From assembly GCF_910592395.1 (NCBI RefSeq), contig NC_088316.1, positions 9,488,001-9,552,000 on the forward strand: a stretch of 64,000 nucleotides of DNA, in the 5' to 3' direction. The notes under the pieces are model-generated. The model was given only the letters and a program-made list of their open reading frames with translations, had not been told where the DNA came from and did no database searches. The translations under genes and the position numbers were made by a program. This DNA is from Lineus longissimus. Lineage: Eukaryota; Nemertea; Pilidiophora; Heteronemertea; Lineidae. This document shows positions 52,300-63,170 of the stretch, in pieces. Within the stretch, counting starts at the first letter, position 1; each line of letters starts with the position of its first letter.

Positions 52300-52521
52300 A
52301 GAAACTCCGAAGAACTCCAGGTTTTCCACAATATTCTTGAACATATTCTTCATCTTTATTCCACTGTTGTATGTGAACTCATATATTTTTGCTTCTCTTA
52401 AAATTGCCTCTCTCAAGGTGAGCGCCACCGCCCATACAGTGTCATAAGTCTGTGGTGCATAGGGACTTCTTGGAGATGGAAGACCAAGAGATGTGTACTT
52501 TCCTAAAAACTCATCTGTTTT
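52300..52521 (-). CDS. Internal exon of a GABA-B-type (family C) receptor-like gene
   Basis: The minus strand has a polypyrimidine acceptor (TCTTATTTCAG) before 52521 and a donor (GTAAGTAG) after 52300. The enclosed 222 bp is one open frame of exactly 74 codons, phase 0. It reads GLPSPRSPYAPQTYDTVWAV, then LTLREAILREAKIYEF and MFKNIVENLEFFGVS. The YAPxxYDxVWxxALxL and later NxxFxGVSG segments are landmarks of the Venus-flytrap (ANF-receptor-like) ligand-binding domain of metabotropic GABA-B receptors. Neighbouring exons are not visible, so its introns must be large and repeat-filled, or the exon is orphaned. This is the only convincing host gene sequence in the window. Confidence 0.75.
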
Positions 52522-52944
52522 CTGAAATAAGACATTCGAGCGGATGAAGAAAAAAACATCTTAACATTTAAAGGTAAAATACCTAACAAGTTTTATCACC
52601 ACGTCCCATTATTAAAGAGGGGATATCCCGGTTCACGATAGCGATTTCAGCCGAATACCGAGCCCGCTATAAATGCACTGCTGGCGGCAATTTGTGGGGT
52701 CAGGCAAGACGGAAGCTTTACATCCATATTGGGTATAGGAAAAAAGAGTCCGGGGCCTCCTAGCACGTGGCTTGTAGTATAAGGTACATGCAAACGCATA
52801 GATGTAGAAGGCTTGATATTCTAATTACATTTTAACTCTAATTTATTGTAAAACAATATAGTGATATATAAAGTACATACAACAAGATGATTTGTTGCAT
52901 ATTACTATGTTCGAAGAGTTATGGGCATTTCACCCAGAACCGCC
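52522..52944. other. No gene recognised (intron flank)
   Basis: Sequence between the exon and the truncated retroelement. I see nothing in it. Confidence 0.35.
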
Positions 52945-53478
52945 GAATTAGAACGAGAAAAGGCAGAAATTACTAGAAAGATCGAGGATATGACGAGTTC
53001 CTTGAAGACCGAGATTAGGGACTCTTTCAATAGGGTAATGGAGCAAACACCGCAAGCCCCACAATACAATTCGAAGCCGTCAACGAGGCCTTTCTGCACT
53101 TATTGTAAGCGTTCAGGACACTATTACGACCGTTGTTTCCGCAACCCACAGCAGAACCAGGAAATGGACAGTGGCAGAAGACAGGATAAATACTGCAGGA
53201 ATCATGACAGTTGCAATCATACAACAGCAGAATGTCGACAAGCAGGAGTGTACGGAAGATGAGGACCAGGCACCCATGGATTCGCCCTAAACTCTGGACC
53301 GAGTTCAGTCCCAGCCAGACAATACGGAGCAGCAAACCAAACGGGAGGCAATTTCAACAGACAATCGGGAAACCAGTAGAGCGGGATACGCGAGGACATG
53401 TCTATCGGTATGATCCAACCCGCTATGAAGACCACTACGGACAAGATTTACAGATGGATTTAACATGGCAAAATAAGG
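52945..53478 (+). CDS. gag: Nucleocapsid part of Gag, copy 2
   Basis: Open frame through FCTYCKRSGHYYDRCF and KYCRNHDSCNHTTAEC, stopping at about 53262. A downstream frame continues until the X2 insertion. In this copy the helix-to-zinc-finger junction is in one frame, showing that the frame change in copy 1 (near 47027) is secondary. Confidence 0.75.
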
Positions 53479-55066
53479 TGCAACGTACTCTCTACTATAC
53501 CACAGTAGAGCATTTCACTGTTGTCGATATCGCATTAAACAGTGAACATTCTACTGTGTGTTTGCTTTTGCGCACATTCTCTGCGCAACGAAGAATACCA
53601 TTGAATATTATATAAATATTGCATGTCAAGCCATAGAATAGTCAAAATTATTTGTCAGGTCAAAAATTATTTCACGAGGCTTTAAACCAAACCTTGAAGA
53701 AATCGGCCCAGCAGGTTTTGCACAGCGACCCAAACTACTGTCAAAGTGATTTTTAATCGGCAGATACGCAAATCATGTATGGAGCCAAGACGTGTACATT
53801 ATGTACTGTAGACAGTGTGTGTTTACATTAGCAGACGATGTTTGTTTGAAGCGAGTCCAGGCCCAACTTGAATGCCTTGTACTTTCTGTTCGTGGATGTA
53901 ACAGTCCCACCCAATGCAACCTACCTACTTTGTGGGTGTAATTCAAGACCCTGACAGTATCACTGTGCAACTTCCTGGCTTAAAACGCCGTAAATATGCT
54001 GTTTTTTATCGCCGATTTCGTCGAAATCTTAATGGCCGCCATTTGCAATATCGCGTCATCGATGACGTCAGCCGTGGAATAATGCCGTGGAATAGTCAAA
54101 ATTATCGCATGGCACGTGGTCGTGAATGACGCGACGTGATTGGCTCACATACTAATGAGGTATGATAATATGGAATATTGTTGAATGACCACGTGTTTTT
54201 AATTTGTACTATATATAGTTTTTGACTGTAGCCGAATAGATGATAAATCAATAAATCAATTTGAAATTTTGACTCTTTTATTTCATTTTAGCAGTGAGGA
54301 TGGGCGGCTACAGGCGGTATCATTTCCAACAACATGTCACAATAAGAGACCTTTTTCCCCTATGTGCCAGGAGTATGAGGGGTTGGGGTGGTTAGGTCCT
54401 CTCATTCCCAGCTACCAGTCACAGTCTGGTAAATTTTTGTCTCAAGTATGAATTTTGGCAATGATCATGAGTCGGGGTCCTATCATTCCCAGCCACGAAC
54501 CACAATATGGTAACTTTTTGTCTCACGTATGAAGTTTGGCAGTGATCATGGGTCGGGGTCCTATCATTCACAGCCACGAGACACAATCTGGGAACTTTTT
54601 GTCTCACAGATAAAGTTTGGCAGTGATCATTGGTCGGGGTCCTATCATTCACAGCCGCGAGTCACAATCTGGTAACTTTTTGTCTCACGTATGAAGTCTG
54701 GCAGTGATCATGGGTCGGGGTCCTATCATTCACAGCCATGAGTCACAATCTGGTAACTTTTTGTCTCACATATAAAGTTTGGCAGTGGTCATGGGTCGGG
54801 GTCCCATCATTCCAAGCCGTAAGTCACAATCAGGAATTTTTTGTCTCACATATAAAGTTTGGCAGTGATCAGGGGTCGGGGTCCTATCATTCACAGCCAC
54901 GAGTCACAATCTGGTAACTTTTTGTCTCACGTATGGGCCCACTCATTGTTAATTCAAGAAGCGGATAATAGACGGCGAAAGCATCTGGCCAACTGTGAAC
55001 TGTCTACTGTGTAAGTGGAAAATGGAGACAGTGAAGAGTTCACTGTTTTGTGCGGAGCATGCTCTG
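53479..55066. mobile_element. Unclassified insertion X, copy 2
   Basis: Flanked by TAAGG (53474-53478 and 55067-55071). The interrupted sequence ACATGGCAAAATAAGGTAAT is intact in copy 1 at about 47493. It is nearly identical to X1 over its whole length but has about one fewer 81-bp unit and minor substitutions. Its left edge (TGCAACGTACTC) is slightly longer than in X1. Confidence 0.85.
54395..54935. repeat. 81-bp satellite array, about seven units (in X2)
   Basis: Same unit as 43115-43745, one unit fewer, ending with the same GTATGGGCCCACTCATTG. Confidence 0.92.
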
Positions 55067-55073
55067 TAAGGTA

Positions 55074-55994
55074 ATAGGTTGTCAAGCAGAGACGGACGCC
55101 TTAGTCAACAGAATCCTAAATGGAAAGGTGTCCCGACTTTGGCCAGTCAACATCCAAATGTATTTTCTGTATTACCTGTGCAGGAATGTGTTATGAATTA
55201 TGTTGATGAACCAATAGACAGTATTGACTATGAAATAGAACCAATAACAGAACTAAAATTGGCAGAAATTACCGTTAGTGCGAATCCCACTGAAGTGTGA
55301 GCAGAAAATTGTACCCACGTACGTGAAAGAAAATGGTTTAGAAGGTGTGCCGGCTCAGGCCGAAGAAATAGTTAAAATTCCAGTACTCAGCACACAAGTA
55401 ATTACTAGTACATATGAAAACGGGTCCAACCCAATTCAAGTTCAGACAAAGTGTAATATTGGAGGTATAGGGAATAAAATAATCCCGACCCAGGTCGAAG
55501 AAAGCCAATGGTGTAAGTATGTAGCCAGTGTTGTAACTCGGCCAAATATCATGAATCATGAAAACAAGCCAAACATAGACGTATATCAACGTCCATCGAT
55601 ATTTCTTGATGATTTGACAATCAAAGTTGTCGCAGACGATTCCACTGAGAAAAATGGTAAACAAAATGTGTTTCGTGTCGATGTGATAGAACAAAAAGAA
55701 AACGAACGAATTCCACGGCTTGGCCAGGTAACTCATTTGACAGAACTTTCACGGCACTTAGCCACACCTGAAAACATCGACCAGACCACAACGCCTGAGG
55801 AAAATCCACACGGCAAAACAGGTGTAGCAATTGAAGAATCAAATCAGAATGCTCCACCAATAAGAGACAATCCTGTCGATAAATTTATGCATTATTCTAA
55901 GGCTCATCCAAATGATACTATGTCTGACCTGGTGAACCAAGAAGAAGAAATCAGCGAGTTGCCGGAATATAGGACAAATTATGATAACCAATAG
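55074..55994 (+). CDS. Gag-protease linker region, copy 2
   Basis: After a short first frame (to about 55300) a 238-codon frame (55278-55994) covers the same acidic region as copy 1. It extends further through MHYSKAHPNDTMSDLVNQEE and ISELPEYRTNYDNQ. This longer version probably represents the ancestral state. No known domain. Confidence 0.6.
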
Positions 55995-56063
55995 ACTTGC
56001 AATAATCTTCAGCCCTTGGCTGCTGGTCAATTTAGTAAAACTGGGAATTATGTCGAAATTTAA

Positions 56064-56818
56064 ATGTTTGGTACTACGTGCCACGCCCTATGCGATAGCG
56101 GTGCATCGATCAGTCTGGTAGAACAATCCATGTTAGCCACGTTGGACACACATCCTTATAAATGGCAGCTATATGCGCCTTCGTTCACATCAGCCAGGTC
56201 TATTAGCGGTGAATCTATGGTATAAAAGGAATCATGATATTACCACTTCAAATAGGTGAGCAAACCATCCACTTCCCCTTCAATTTGTGCAATACAATGT
56301 CGGTGCCGGTAATCCTAGGTTATGATTTCTTGCAAAAGGAAAGGTGTTTAATATACTTTAGCAAAAATCTGTTGACAATCAATGGTTCTGAAGGTGTGCC
56401 ATTGATAACAATTCCAAGCCCAACACGCGTATATCGAGTAGTTATGGACACGGGTAAGGTATTGGCTCCTTTAGAGATAACTGACCTTAAACTCCAGCTC
56501 AAAACGACGGTGAATCGACCTCTTACGGGAAGACTAGTACCAAAAATGGAACGAATGAAAGAATTCCATATATTCTTGCTGTCCTTGCAACAAAAGTTAC
56601 TCAGACGCAATAAATTAGTACAACCAGTAACAAATTTGACAAACGTACCAATAATGTTGTACGCAGGTACCCACGTGGCCAATTTCATCACCCAGCCACG
56701 AGGATGCATGAAATCAGATCACTCAGAACAGAGCAACTTGATTGACCTGGCAGTGCTGCATGCAGAGACTCCTGATAACGTCGTCACAAATAACAACAAT
56801 GAAAAAATAAATAAATAA
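56064..56818 (+). pseudogene. Aspartic protease and truncated Pol linker, copy 2 (frameshifted)
   Basis: Counterpart of 48297-49058, with CDSGASIS preserved near the start. A single-base loss near 56220 (GGTATAAAAGG against GGTATTAAACGG in copy 1) shifts the frame. The rest (56234-56818) is open and nearly identical to copy 1, again ending without RT just before the polypurine tract. Confidence 0.82.
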
Positions 56819-56858
56819 AAAAAAAATGTTCAGGCCGAACATTAGCAGCAGAGGGGTA

Positions 56859-57833
56859 TGTTACGGGGTCATCCCAAATTGTAAAACAATCCCATCCTCT
56901 ACGCTATGACGCCACTTATGTAATATAATTCCTTTGTACAAATAACCAATTAAACTATTATCTACTACATCAGCCTCAGGTACTTCATGTACACAATCAA
57001 ATTACCCTTTAAGAAACTACTATCGGACAAACCTGTAAAACCTGTAAGTGTTATAGCCAAATAACTTCGATCTCCAATCCATTCCTAATTTTAGCCAAAA
57101 GCCAATGTCAAAATCTGGTCATCTTTCCATAGTCAGATAGTTCGTAGTGCAATTGTTGAAGCTAAAATAGCCCACGCTTTCTCTAAAACATTGTAAACAC
57201 CTGTGTAGCTGATGGTGCAAGGTAGATAACATCTCGAGCTTGAACTTCCAGACCACGATAACCTTGGGAAACCCTAACTATTTAGAATTACAGAAAAGTG
57301 CAATGACGCACACTCTACGGGTCTGAAGATACGTTCGTTCGGTATTTATTGATTTTGATTCCTAAATAAGGGTACGTTTGTAGAACGAACAGCTCTCAAC
57401 GAAGTAGCAGCAATAGTCTTAACTCCGCTCCCGAGCGTAACAGTCAGCTTCCGAGCAGAGCTTATCATCTAGCCTCAGGGCAAAGGTTTCAACTCCGCTC
57501 CCGAGCGTAACAATCTAGCTTCAGGGCTAAACATTTTATCAGCTTGTCGTGGAAGTAAGCTCACACCAGTATTGTGATATCATATGTTATAAAATCTGCG
57601 AAACTGAATATTCTTGTGTGGACATTAGTGACTAGCATGACCTAATAATTCGTTTCTTGTTTGTGTTGTTATTAACTTACATTCAACGACTTCCTCTCGT
57701 CTCGGCGTATCTGATTCCCGACCTCTTGATTAGCCATTCGAGTGTCCCTACCATTTATTTGCTACAGTCCCAGACAACATCTTACGGAGGACAGGAGGAC
57801 AAGGCCCTGGCACACTCTTTGCGACCCGTGACA
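56859..57833 (+). repeat. 3' LTR of copy 2 (975 bp)
   Basis: TGTTACGGGGTC..CGACCCGTGACA. It has lost part of the second ~80-bp tandem block (around 57500) compared with the 1000-bp LTR of copy 1. Immediately right lies a pogo-type transposase gene, whose 3' end is missing. Confidence 0.92.
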
Positions 57834-58412
57834 CTAGTTTTTATTCTTATGACCCAATGTTAATATTCCTTTCCCCATGGGTAGCTGCAGTGTATAATGG
57901 CGGGAAGTCCATGTCATTTGCATGAATGTTTCGTTCATGTTGTACAAATAATTAACGTGGTTGTGAGCTACAGCGTCCCTCACATTTTGCTGAAACAAAC
58001 TCACACGCTCAGTTGCATTAGCTGGTAACGAAGCAGTGTCCTTCTGCGGATTGAAATGTGCTTTCTTTGCATAAAGTTGTGCACCCAACCTACAGATGCT
58101 CTGAAGTGAGATACCTAAAGCCTTTTAAAGCTAAGTTCATCACGCTGTTGCGGGTCAAGCTCATTCCACCGAAGTTGAAATTGCTGTTCAGCATTCTGCA
58201 GTAAATCTGCACAAGTCACATGAAGAGCGAGACGGCGGTTATCCAGGAAATCATCATGAACTCGTTGTTCAACTTCAGGCCACATACCTCGACCCCTATC
58301 GCAAATCCGCCTTGATTCAGCATTAGTGTCCGCTTATTTTATCAACCAGCCTTTATTAGTAATCCATCGTCTAAGACTTGTCTCCGCAAGGCGATAACGC
58401 CTGGCATACTCT

Positions 58413-59571
58413 GGGTAGTTGTAAAACAAGAAACACAGAAACGAAACAGAAACACAGAAACGTAGGAACGAAACACAGAAACGCAGGAACAGCCACTCCT
58501 GTGGCGAACTCTGGTCCTCAGACGCCATCCTGTCGCCATGGTTGTTGCCGCAAAAGCTGGTGTAACAAAAACTGGTACTCTGTCGGATGGAAGAAGAAAT
58601 GCTCATTTTCCAATATCCCATTTAGCCTCCTCAATGCCTCAAGATAGCGATAGCGGTGCTCCTAGGTTCTGAAGTTCATACATTATGCAAATGAGTATAA
58701 ACCTCCCTCAAAATCCGGAAACTTGCTGTTAGGGAGAACGCGTCAACCGGCTTCTGATTGGTCAAGTAAGTTGACATCAAAATGTAAACATAGTGCACGT
58801 GCGCGCCATCCAGATGAGGTCACATTGCCGTACTCGCGTTATTTTTAACAATGCCACGTGTGTTTGTTTACATTTTGAAATGGAGTTGGTTTTATGGTAT
58901 TGCTTTCATTTTTTCCAAGGCCTTGCATTTTTCGAGTGCATATTGTTATTGCCAGCTTTTGTTACACTTGCACTCCCTTCGTGCCCCTGATGGAGTCATC
59001 CTCAGAGTTTACTTTAACGACGATAACAACGACTTGGTCATGGAAAGTATCAAGTAGGTAGGCATTATTTAAGGAGCTGTAGAGGCATGTTCCTTATGAC
59101 GTCAGTTCATGCATATTAATGAGGTTGTGACGTATGTAACGCACATATTAAATGAGATGATGTGACCAACGCGATTGGTTGTAATCATTTCCATCAACAA
59201 TATCACGTGGGGTATTGTGTTTACATGGATCGGATCTGTCAAAAATGACATCTGTCATTTCGGCCATTATCAACTTTCCCGCCAGCACATCACTGCGCAT
59301 GCGTGTTATATATGTCACAACTTCATAAATATATGCATAAACTGACGTCATATTGCATATTTTAGGAACATGCCTCTACAGCTCCTTAAATAATACCTAC
59401 AATCGAGGTGCCATCTATGCCTGTGCCTCAATTCCAACTTTTATGAAAACCCATTTATTTTTCGTTTCTGTGTTTCGTTCCTGCGTTTCTGTGTTTCTGT
59501 TTCGTTTCTGTGTTTCTGTTTCGTTTCTGTGTTTCTGTTTCGTTTCTGTGTTTCTTGTTTTACAACTACCC
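58413..59571. mobile_element. MULE-like MITE with 9-bp target duplication and minisatellite termini
   Basis: The ends GGGTAGTTGTAAAACAAGAA and the exact inverse are followed inward by AAACACAGAAACG minisatellite arrays (58423-58495 and 59460-59560) in opposite orientations. GCATACTCT flanks both sides (58404-58412 and 59572-59580). Removing the insert and one flank copy restores the transposase reading through its helix-turn-helix, confirming the boundaries. A 9-bp duplication plus repeat-built ends suggests the Mutator superfamily. No transposase inside. Confidence 0.9.
59058..59400. mobile_element. 343-bp MITE nested in the MULE-like MITE
   Basis: Inverted arms GTAGGCATTATTTAAGGAGC..GGCATGTTCC and GGAACATGCC..CTTAAATAATACCTAC, extending about 80 bp inward with a TGACGTCA-type word. 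No ORF. Confidence 0.85.
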
Positions 59572-59778
59572 GCATACTCTGCAACATCACGTACACGACC
59601 ATGTTCGATAGCGGTTTCACAATATAGGACATGCCTAAGCCTGGCTGCAACAGAGTAGCTGTTATGCCGTCTTGGTACACGTCCCTGTGGCTCATTCCCA
59701 TCGTTTTGTTGGTCCATACCTCCTACGCAGAGGATCAGGAGAGAGTTAAAGAGAAGGTAAAGGATGTACAGACGCATT

Positions 59779-61171
59779 GGGTGGTATGCATAAAAACTAG
59801 TATATAATTTTTACTTGAAATTTCTAGTATTTACTGCCATCTGTATGCATAAAGATGAAGTAAAACCTTTTACTTAAAAGTGTTTACTACTAGTAGCCGC
59901 AAGAAGTATTTTCTCCTCTAGCATTTACTCCAAAATTAGTAGATACTGCAATCAGTATGCATAAAACGAAGTAATTACTACCAATCCTCTCGTAAATACT
60001 TCAAAATTCCAAGGTAGCTCCAGACCAACCTTGGAAGTCAAACAGGAGAGACATATTTTTGGGAAATGGCTACATTTATGGGTGTACCGAGGAAGAGGAA
60101 GGATCATAACGCACGAAGACCAACATCAGGTTCAACGTATCGACCGGAATTTTGATTTAATTAGGAAAACGTCATTTGGATGGCCGAACATTTTCTTGTA
60201 GAACGAATTGAGACTAGGGGTGACACTCTTTTTTCCAAGCAGCAAATGGAGGTTTTTTTTAGGCATGTTGGGGATCCAGGTTACATCAGTGCATAGCATC
60301 AAGGACCCTTGCTGCCATTCTTGACCAGATTGTAGAGAAAGCCGATATTTGGATCCAGTTTCCAACTGAAGCAGCAGATATTCAGACTGCTAAGGATTCG
60401 TGGCAAGCGAAATATCAATTTCATTGTGCCATTGGAGCACTGGATTGTACGCATGTGCAGATTTTCAAACCAAAAACCACGGAGATGAGTTCATTTGTCG
60501 AAAGGGCGTGGCCACTTTGAATGTACAAGCAACGTGTGATGCCGGAGAGTAGTCAAAAGTGTCGCAGCCAATTGGCCAGGATCTGTCCACGACAGCAGAA
60601 TCTGGAAATACTCTGACCTGGGACTTTTCATGGCCAAATCGGAGACGGATGCTTTGTTGTTAGGGGATGATGGATACGGTATTGCCCCCTGGCTTATTAC
60701 CCCATTCAAGGACCCGGTAAATCTACCAGAGCAAAGATCATTACAACAAGTGTCATGAGAAGGAAATAGTCATAATTGAACGGTGTTTTGGACAAGAAAC
60801 GTTTCCCTATCCTGCAAGGACGTGTTAGGTTACAGCTGAAAAATGTTCCCAGTGTAATTGTTGTATGCTTCATTTTGCACGACGACAATATTGTGTAACT
60901 TTCAAAGATATAACAAAGGAGCCGCATTACACGCTTACCACATCATAACTGGGCTTACATCACTTCTGCCCAGGCCACTGAATAGGCTGACCTCACAGTT
61001 GTAAACAAGTAGATACCAGTCAAGTAAAAGCATCAGCTTTGAAGTAAAAGGTAAAGATTATGCATATGAAATTGACCTTTTACTTATACTTTTACTATTT
61101 ACTACTAGTAAATGATCTTACATTTTTCATCTACTAGTAGTATATTTACTTCTTTTTTATGCACACCACCC
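59779..61171 (+). mobile_element. PIF/Harbinger transposon, degraded
   Basis: Inverted ends GGGTGGTATGCATAAAAA and TTTTTTATGCACACCACCC, flanked by ATT on both sides (59776-59778 and 61172-61174), a 3-bp duplication typical of the superfamily. Subterminal TTTACTACTAGTA words recur at both ends. It contains the transposase remnant at 60090-60950. Confidence 0.87.
60090..60950 (+). pseudogene. Harbinger (HARBI1-like) transposase remnant
   Basis: Plus-strand pieces in several frames: IDRNFDLIRKTSFGWPNIFL; VTSVHSIKDPCC; WIQFPTEAADIQTAKDSW; YQFHCAIGALDCTHVQIFKP (first Asp of the DDE core, GALDCTH); LLGDDGYGIAPWLITPF (second Asp, GDDGY); and LQLKNVPSVIVVCFILHDDN, the usual C-terminal helix. At least eight stops or frame changes, so it is dead. 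Confidence 0.8.
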
Positions 61172-61174
61172 ATT

Positions 61175-61480
61175 GTCAGTTTGAAGGCAGCCTGCAAACG
61201 GGAAGGGTCAATACCAACATCAAGTTCATTGGCCTACTTCAGGCACACACAATTGAACCCCTGGTCTAAAAAGAATATTGGGCCTCATAAGAACCCCAAA
61301 TAAAAATGTCCATCATGAAATCAACGCCAGTCATAGCCTTTTTGTGTCTACTTCACTGATCAGACAAGGCGATCCAGCATGACCACATAATACCCCTATT
61401 CCGGGCCTCAAATATCTTCAATACCAGGGCCTACCAAATTTCTGACCAACACCAACAACAGGTGATTTTACTGTATATCA
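61175..61480. other. No gene recognised
   Basis: No supportable feature. Confidence 0.35.
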
Positions 61481-61481
61481 T

Positions 61482-62031
61482 TGTTTAGTGTAGTGAGGAC
61501 TACTCTGACTGAAAGCATGGTTGATTTTTGAAAATAATGACTTAGATGAACAGAAATTTTACAAAGATTATAAAAGATATGTTGTTCTTAGAACGCTTTA
61601 TGTTCGGGCTACTTTTGTTAGAATTTTGACAGACTGATTATTAGGTATGTTACAACATGAATATGTGAGCAGGTTTTGCAGTGAAATATCTTATCTTACA
61701 AAAAAAAGAAGATATGCAAGCACTCTCTTTGTATTAATCTACAAAATATTGTGTAAGACAAGCCACGTCCTACACAATACATTCTGTCTCACCCGATGTT
61801 GAGATCAGTTACTAGTATAGTATATGATATACTATGCTTAACATATTTATTAGTATTTAGTGTAGCTAGGACTACTGTGACTGGAAGCATGGCTGATTTT
61901 TGAAAATAGTGACTTTGATGAACATAAATTTTACACAGATTATAAAAGTTATGTTGTTGTAAGGGCGCTTTATGTTTCAGCCAACTTTGTTAGAACTTTG
62001 ATAGACTGATTATTAGGTCTGTGACAACATG
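61482..62031. repeat. Direct repeat of about 182 bp (61482-61663 and 61851-62031)
   Basis: Both copies run from TTTAGTGTAG..AGGACTACT through GATTATAAAAGATATGTTGT to GACTGATTATTAGG, about 88% alike by eye and 369 bp apart. The spacer has no ORF. It could be tandem units or the ends of a small element. Confidence 0.8.
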
Positions 62032-62349
62032 GGTTTGCGCATGCGCGGGGTATCGGACCGAATTTTAAACTGCTCCCGTTTCTACGTCAAAAATCATACT
62101 AACGACTCAAATTTCAAGTCGCATAACTAGCAGATCCTCGAATATACGGTATCAACATTAGGTAGAAGTAAAAAGAACGAAATCGATCAACTGTTTAACT
62201 CGGGATTGTTGAAATCCCCATCAGGCAAAATTCGGCTACCAAGGACGTCATATTGTCATTGTTTACCATTGTGTGCATTCACTACTACTGGTACGTGCAT
62301 CGGAGTGCAGGTCATGAAAACGCTAGTGTAAATAGTGCTAGAATTTATA

Positions 62350-63165
62350 TCATTCATCCTCCCAATCTCTTGGAAACCAGAACAAAGACCCAAAAAAAAT
62401 CACTGGGAAAGAGGAAGGACCTGCGCCCTGCGGCTCATGTAAGATGAATGTTGCAGATAACCAACCCGCACTTCAGTGTGAATTTTGTGAATTCTGGCAC
62501 CACATAGAATGTGAGAACGTTTCATTCCCAAACTACGAGTTCCTTAAAGAAAATTCTAACGAGGATAGTAGCATACACTGGTACTGTCAAAAATGTAACA
62601 GATCAGCAGGAAAACTACTCCAAGCCTATTCAAAACTTGAGGGGAGGCAAAATGCTTTAGAGCAAAATGTCTCTGCCCTTGAAAGCATTGTCGAGGAGTT
62701 ATACCTGCGAAAATTATGCATAAAGTAAGTGTCAAATTAGACAAAACTAGGGATGCCGTTATCTCCGATAGTGCAAGAGAAATGAGACAAAGAAACCTAA
62801 GAGAAAATAGCTTAGTAGTTTTCAATGTTCCAGAGAGTGACAACGAGGATACTAGGCAAAGAATAGAAGACGATGCACAGACATTTTAAGCTATTTGTAG
62901 AGCCATAAATCAGGAGGATGTGGTAGCAGAAAAAATCACAAGGACAGGGAAAAAAAGTGTCACATATCCCAGAAAACTAATTGTAGAAATTAAAGACTCT
63001 AGGTCAAAATACTCCGTACTTCGGGCGTGTCATCTACTAAAAGACAATCCGGATCCAATGATGAAAAGGATATACATGAAGAGGAATATGACTCCACTCC
63101 AACAGAGGGAGGCCAAAGCCTACTACGAGAAAATGAAGAAGAAGGAGGAGGAGGAGAACGTGTAG
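62350..63165 (+). pseudogene. LINE ORF1 with PHD-type zinc finger and RRM-like C-terminal part
   Basis: The frame around 62420-62728 contains PCGSCKMNVADNQPALQCEF and FWHHIECENVS, then SSIHWYCQKC, a C4HC3 PHD-type finger. A coiled coil follows (LEGRQNALEQNVSALESIVE). A frame change near 62725 leads to SLVVFNVPESDNEDTRQRIE, and a stop occurs near 62889. Then come KSVTYPRKLIVEIKDSRSKY and MKRIYMKRNMTPLQQREAKA, an RNA-binding ORF1 tail. PHD-finger ORF1 proteins belong to CR1/L2/Rex-type LINEs of invertebrates. ORF2 follows in another frame. Confidence 0.75.
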
Positions 63166-63170
63166 ATTTA

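Larger units (their letters stand above)
52945..57833 (+). mobile_element. Gag-protease LTR retroelement, copy 2 (5'-truncated), with insertion X2
   Basis: Homology to copy 1 begins within the 3' part of gag (GAACGAGAAAAGGCAGAAAT, 52951; compare 46977) and runs to the LTR end at 57833. The 5' LTR and capsid region are missing. Like copy 1 it has no RT, RNase H or integrase. It retains about 165 bp before the protease that copy 1 lacks, so the copies are separate insertions, not a recent duplication. Confidence 0.9.
57834..59717 (-). pseudogene. Pogo/CENP-B-type transposase, interrupted and truncated
   Basis: From ATG at 59717: SYSVAARLRHVLYCETAIEH and GRVRDVAEYAG, then the insertion at 58413-59571. 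It resumes with YPEYARRYRLAETSLRRWIT, completing the first helix-turn-helix. Next come MWPEVEQRVHDDFLDNRRLA and FRASVGWVHNFMQRKHISIR, the CENP-B/pogo DNA-binding domain. Last is NYLYNMNETFMQMTW, where the first catalytic Asp of the DDE domain (usually NMDET) reads Asn. The frame changes several times. The catalytic domain is cut off at the LTR at 57833. Confidence 0.75.
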
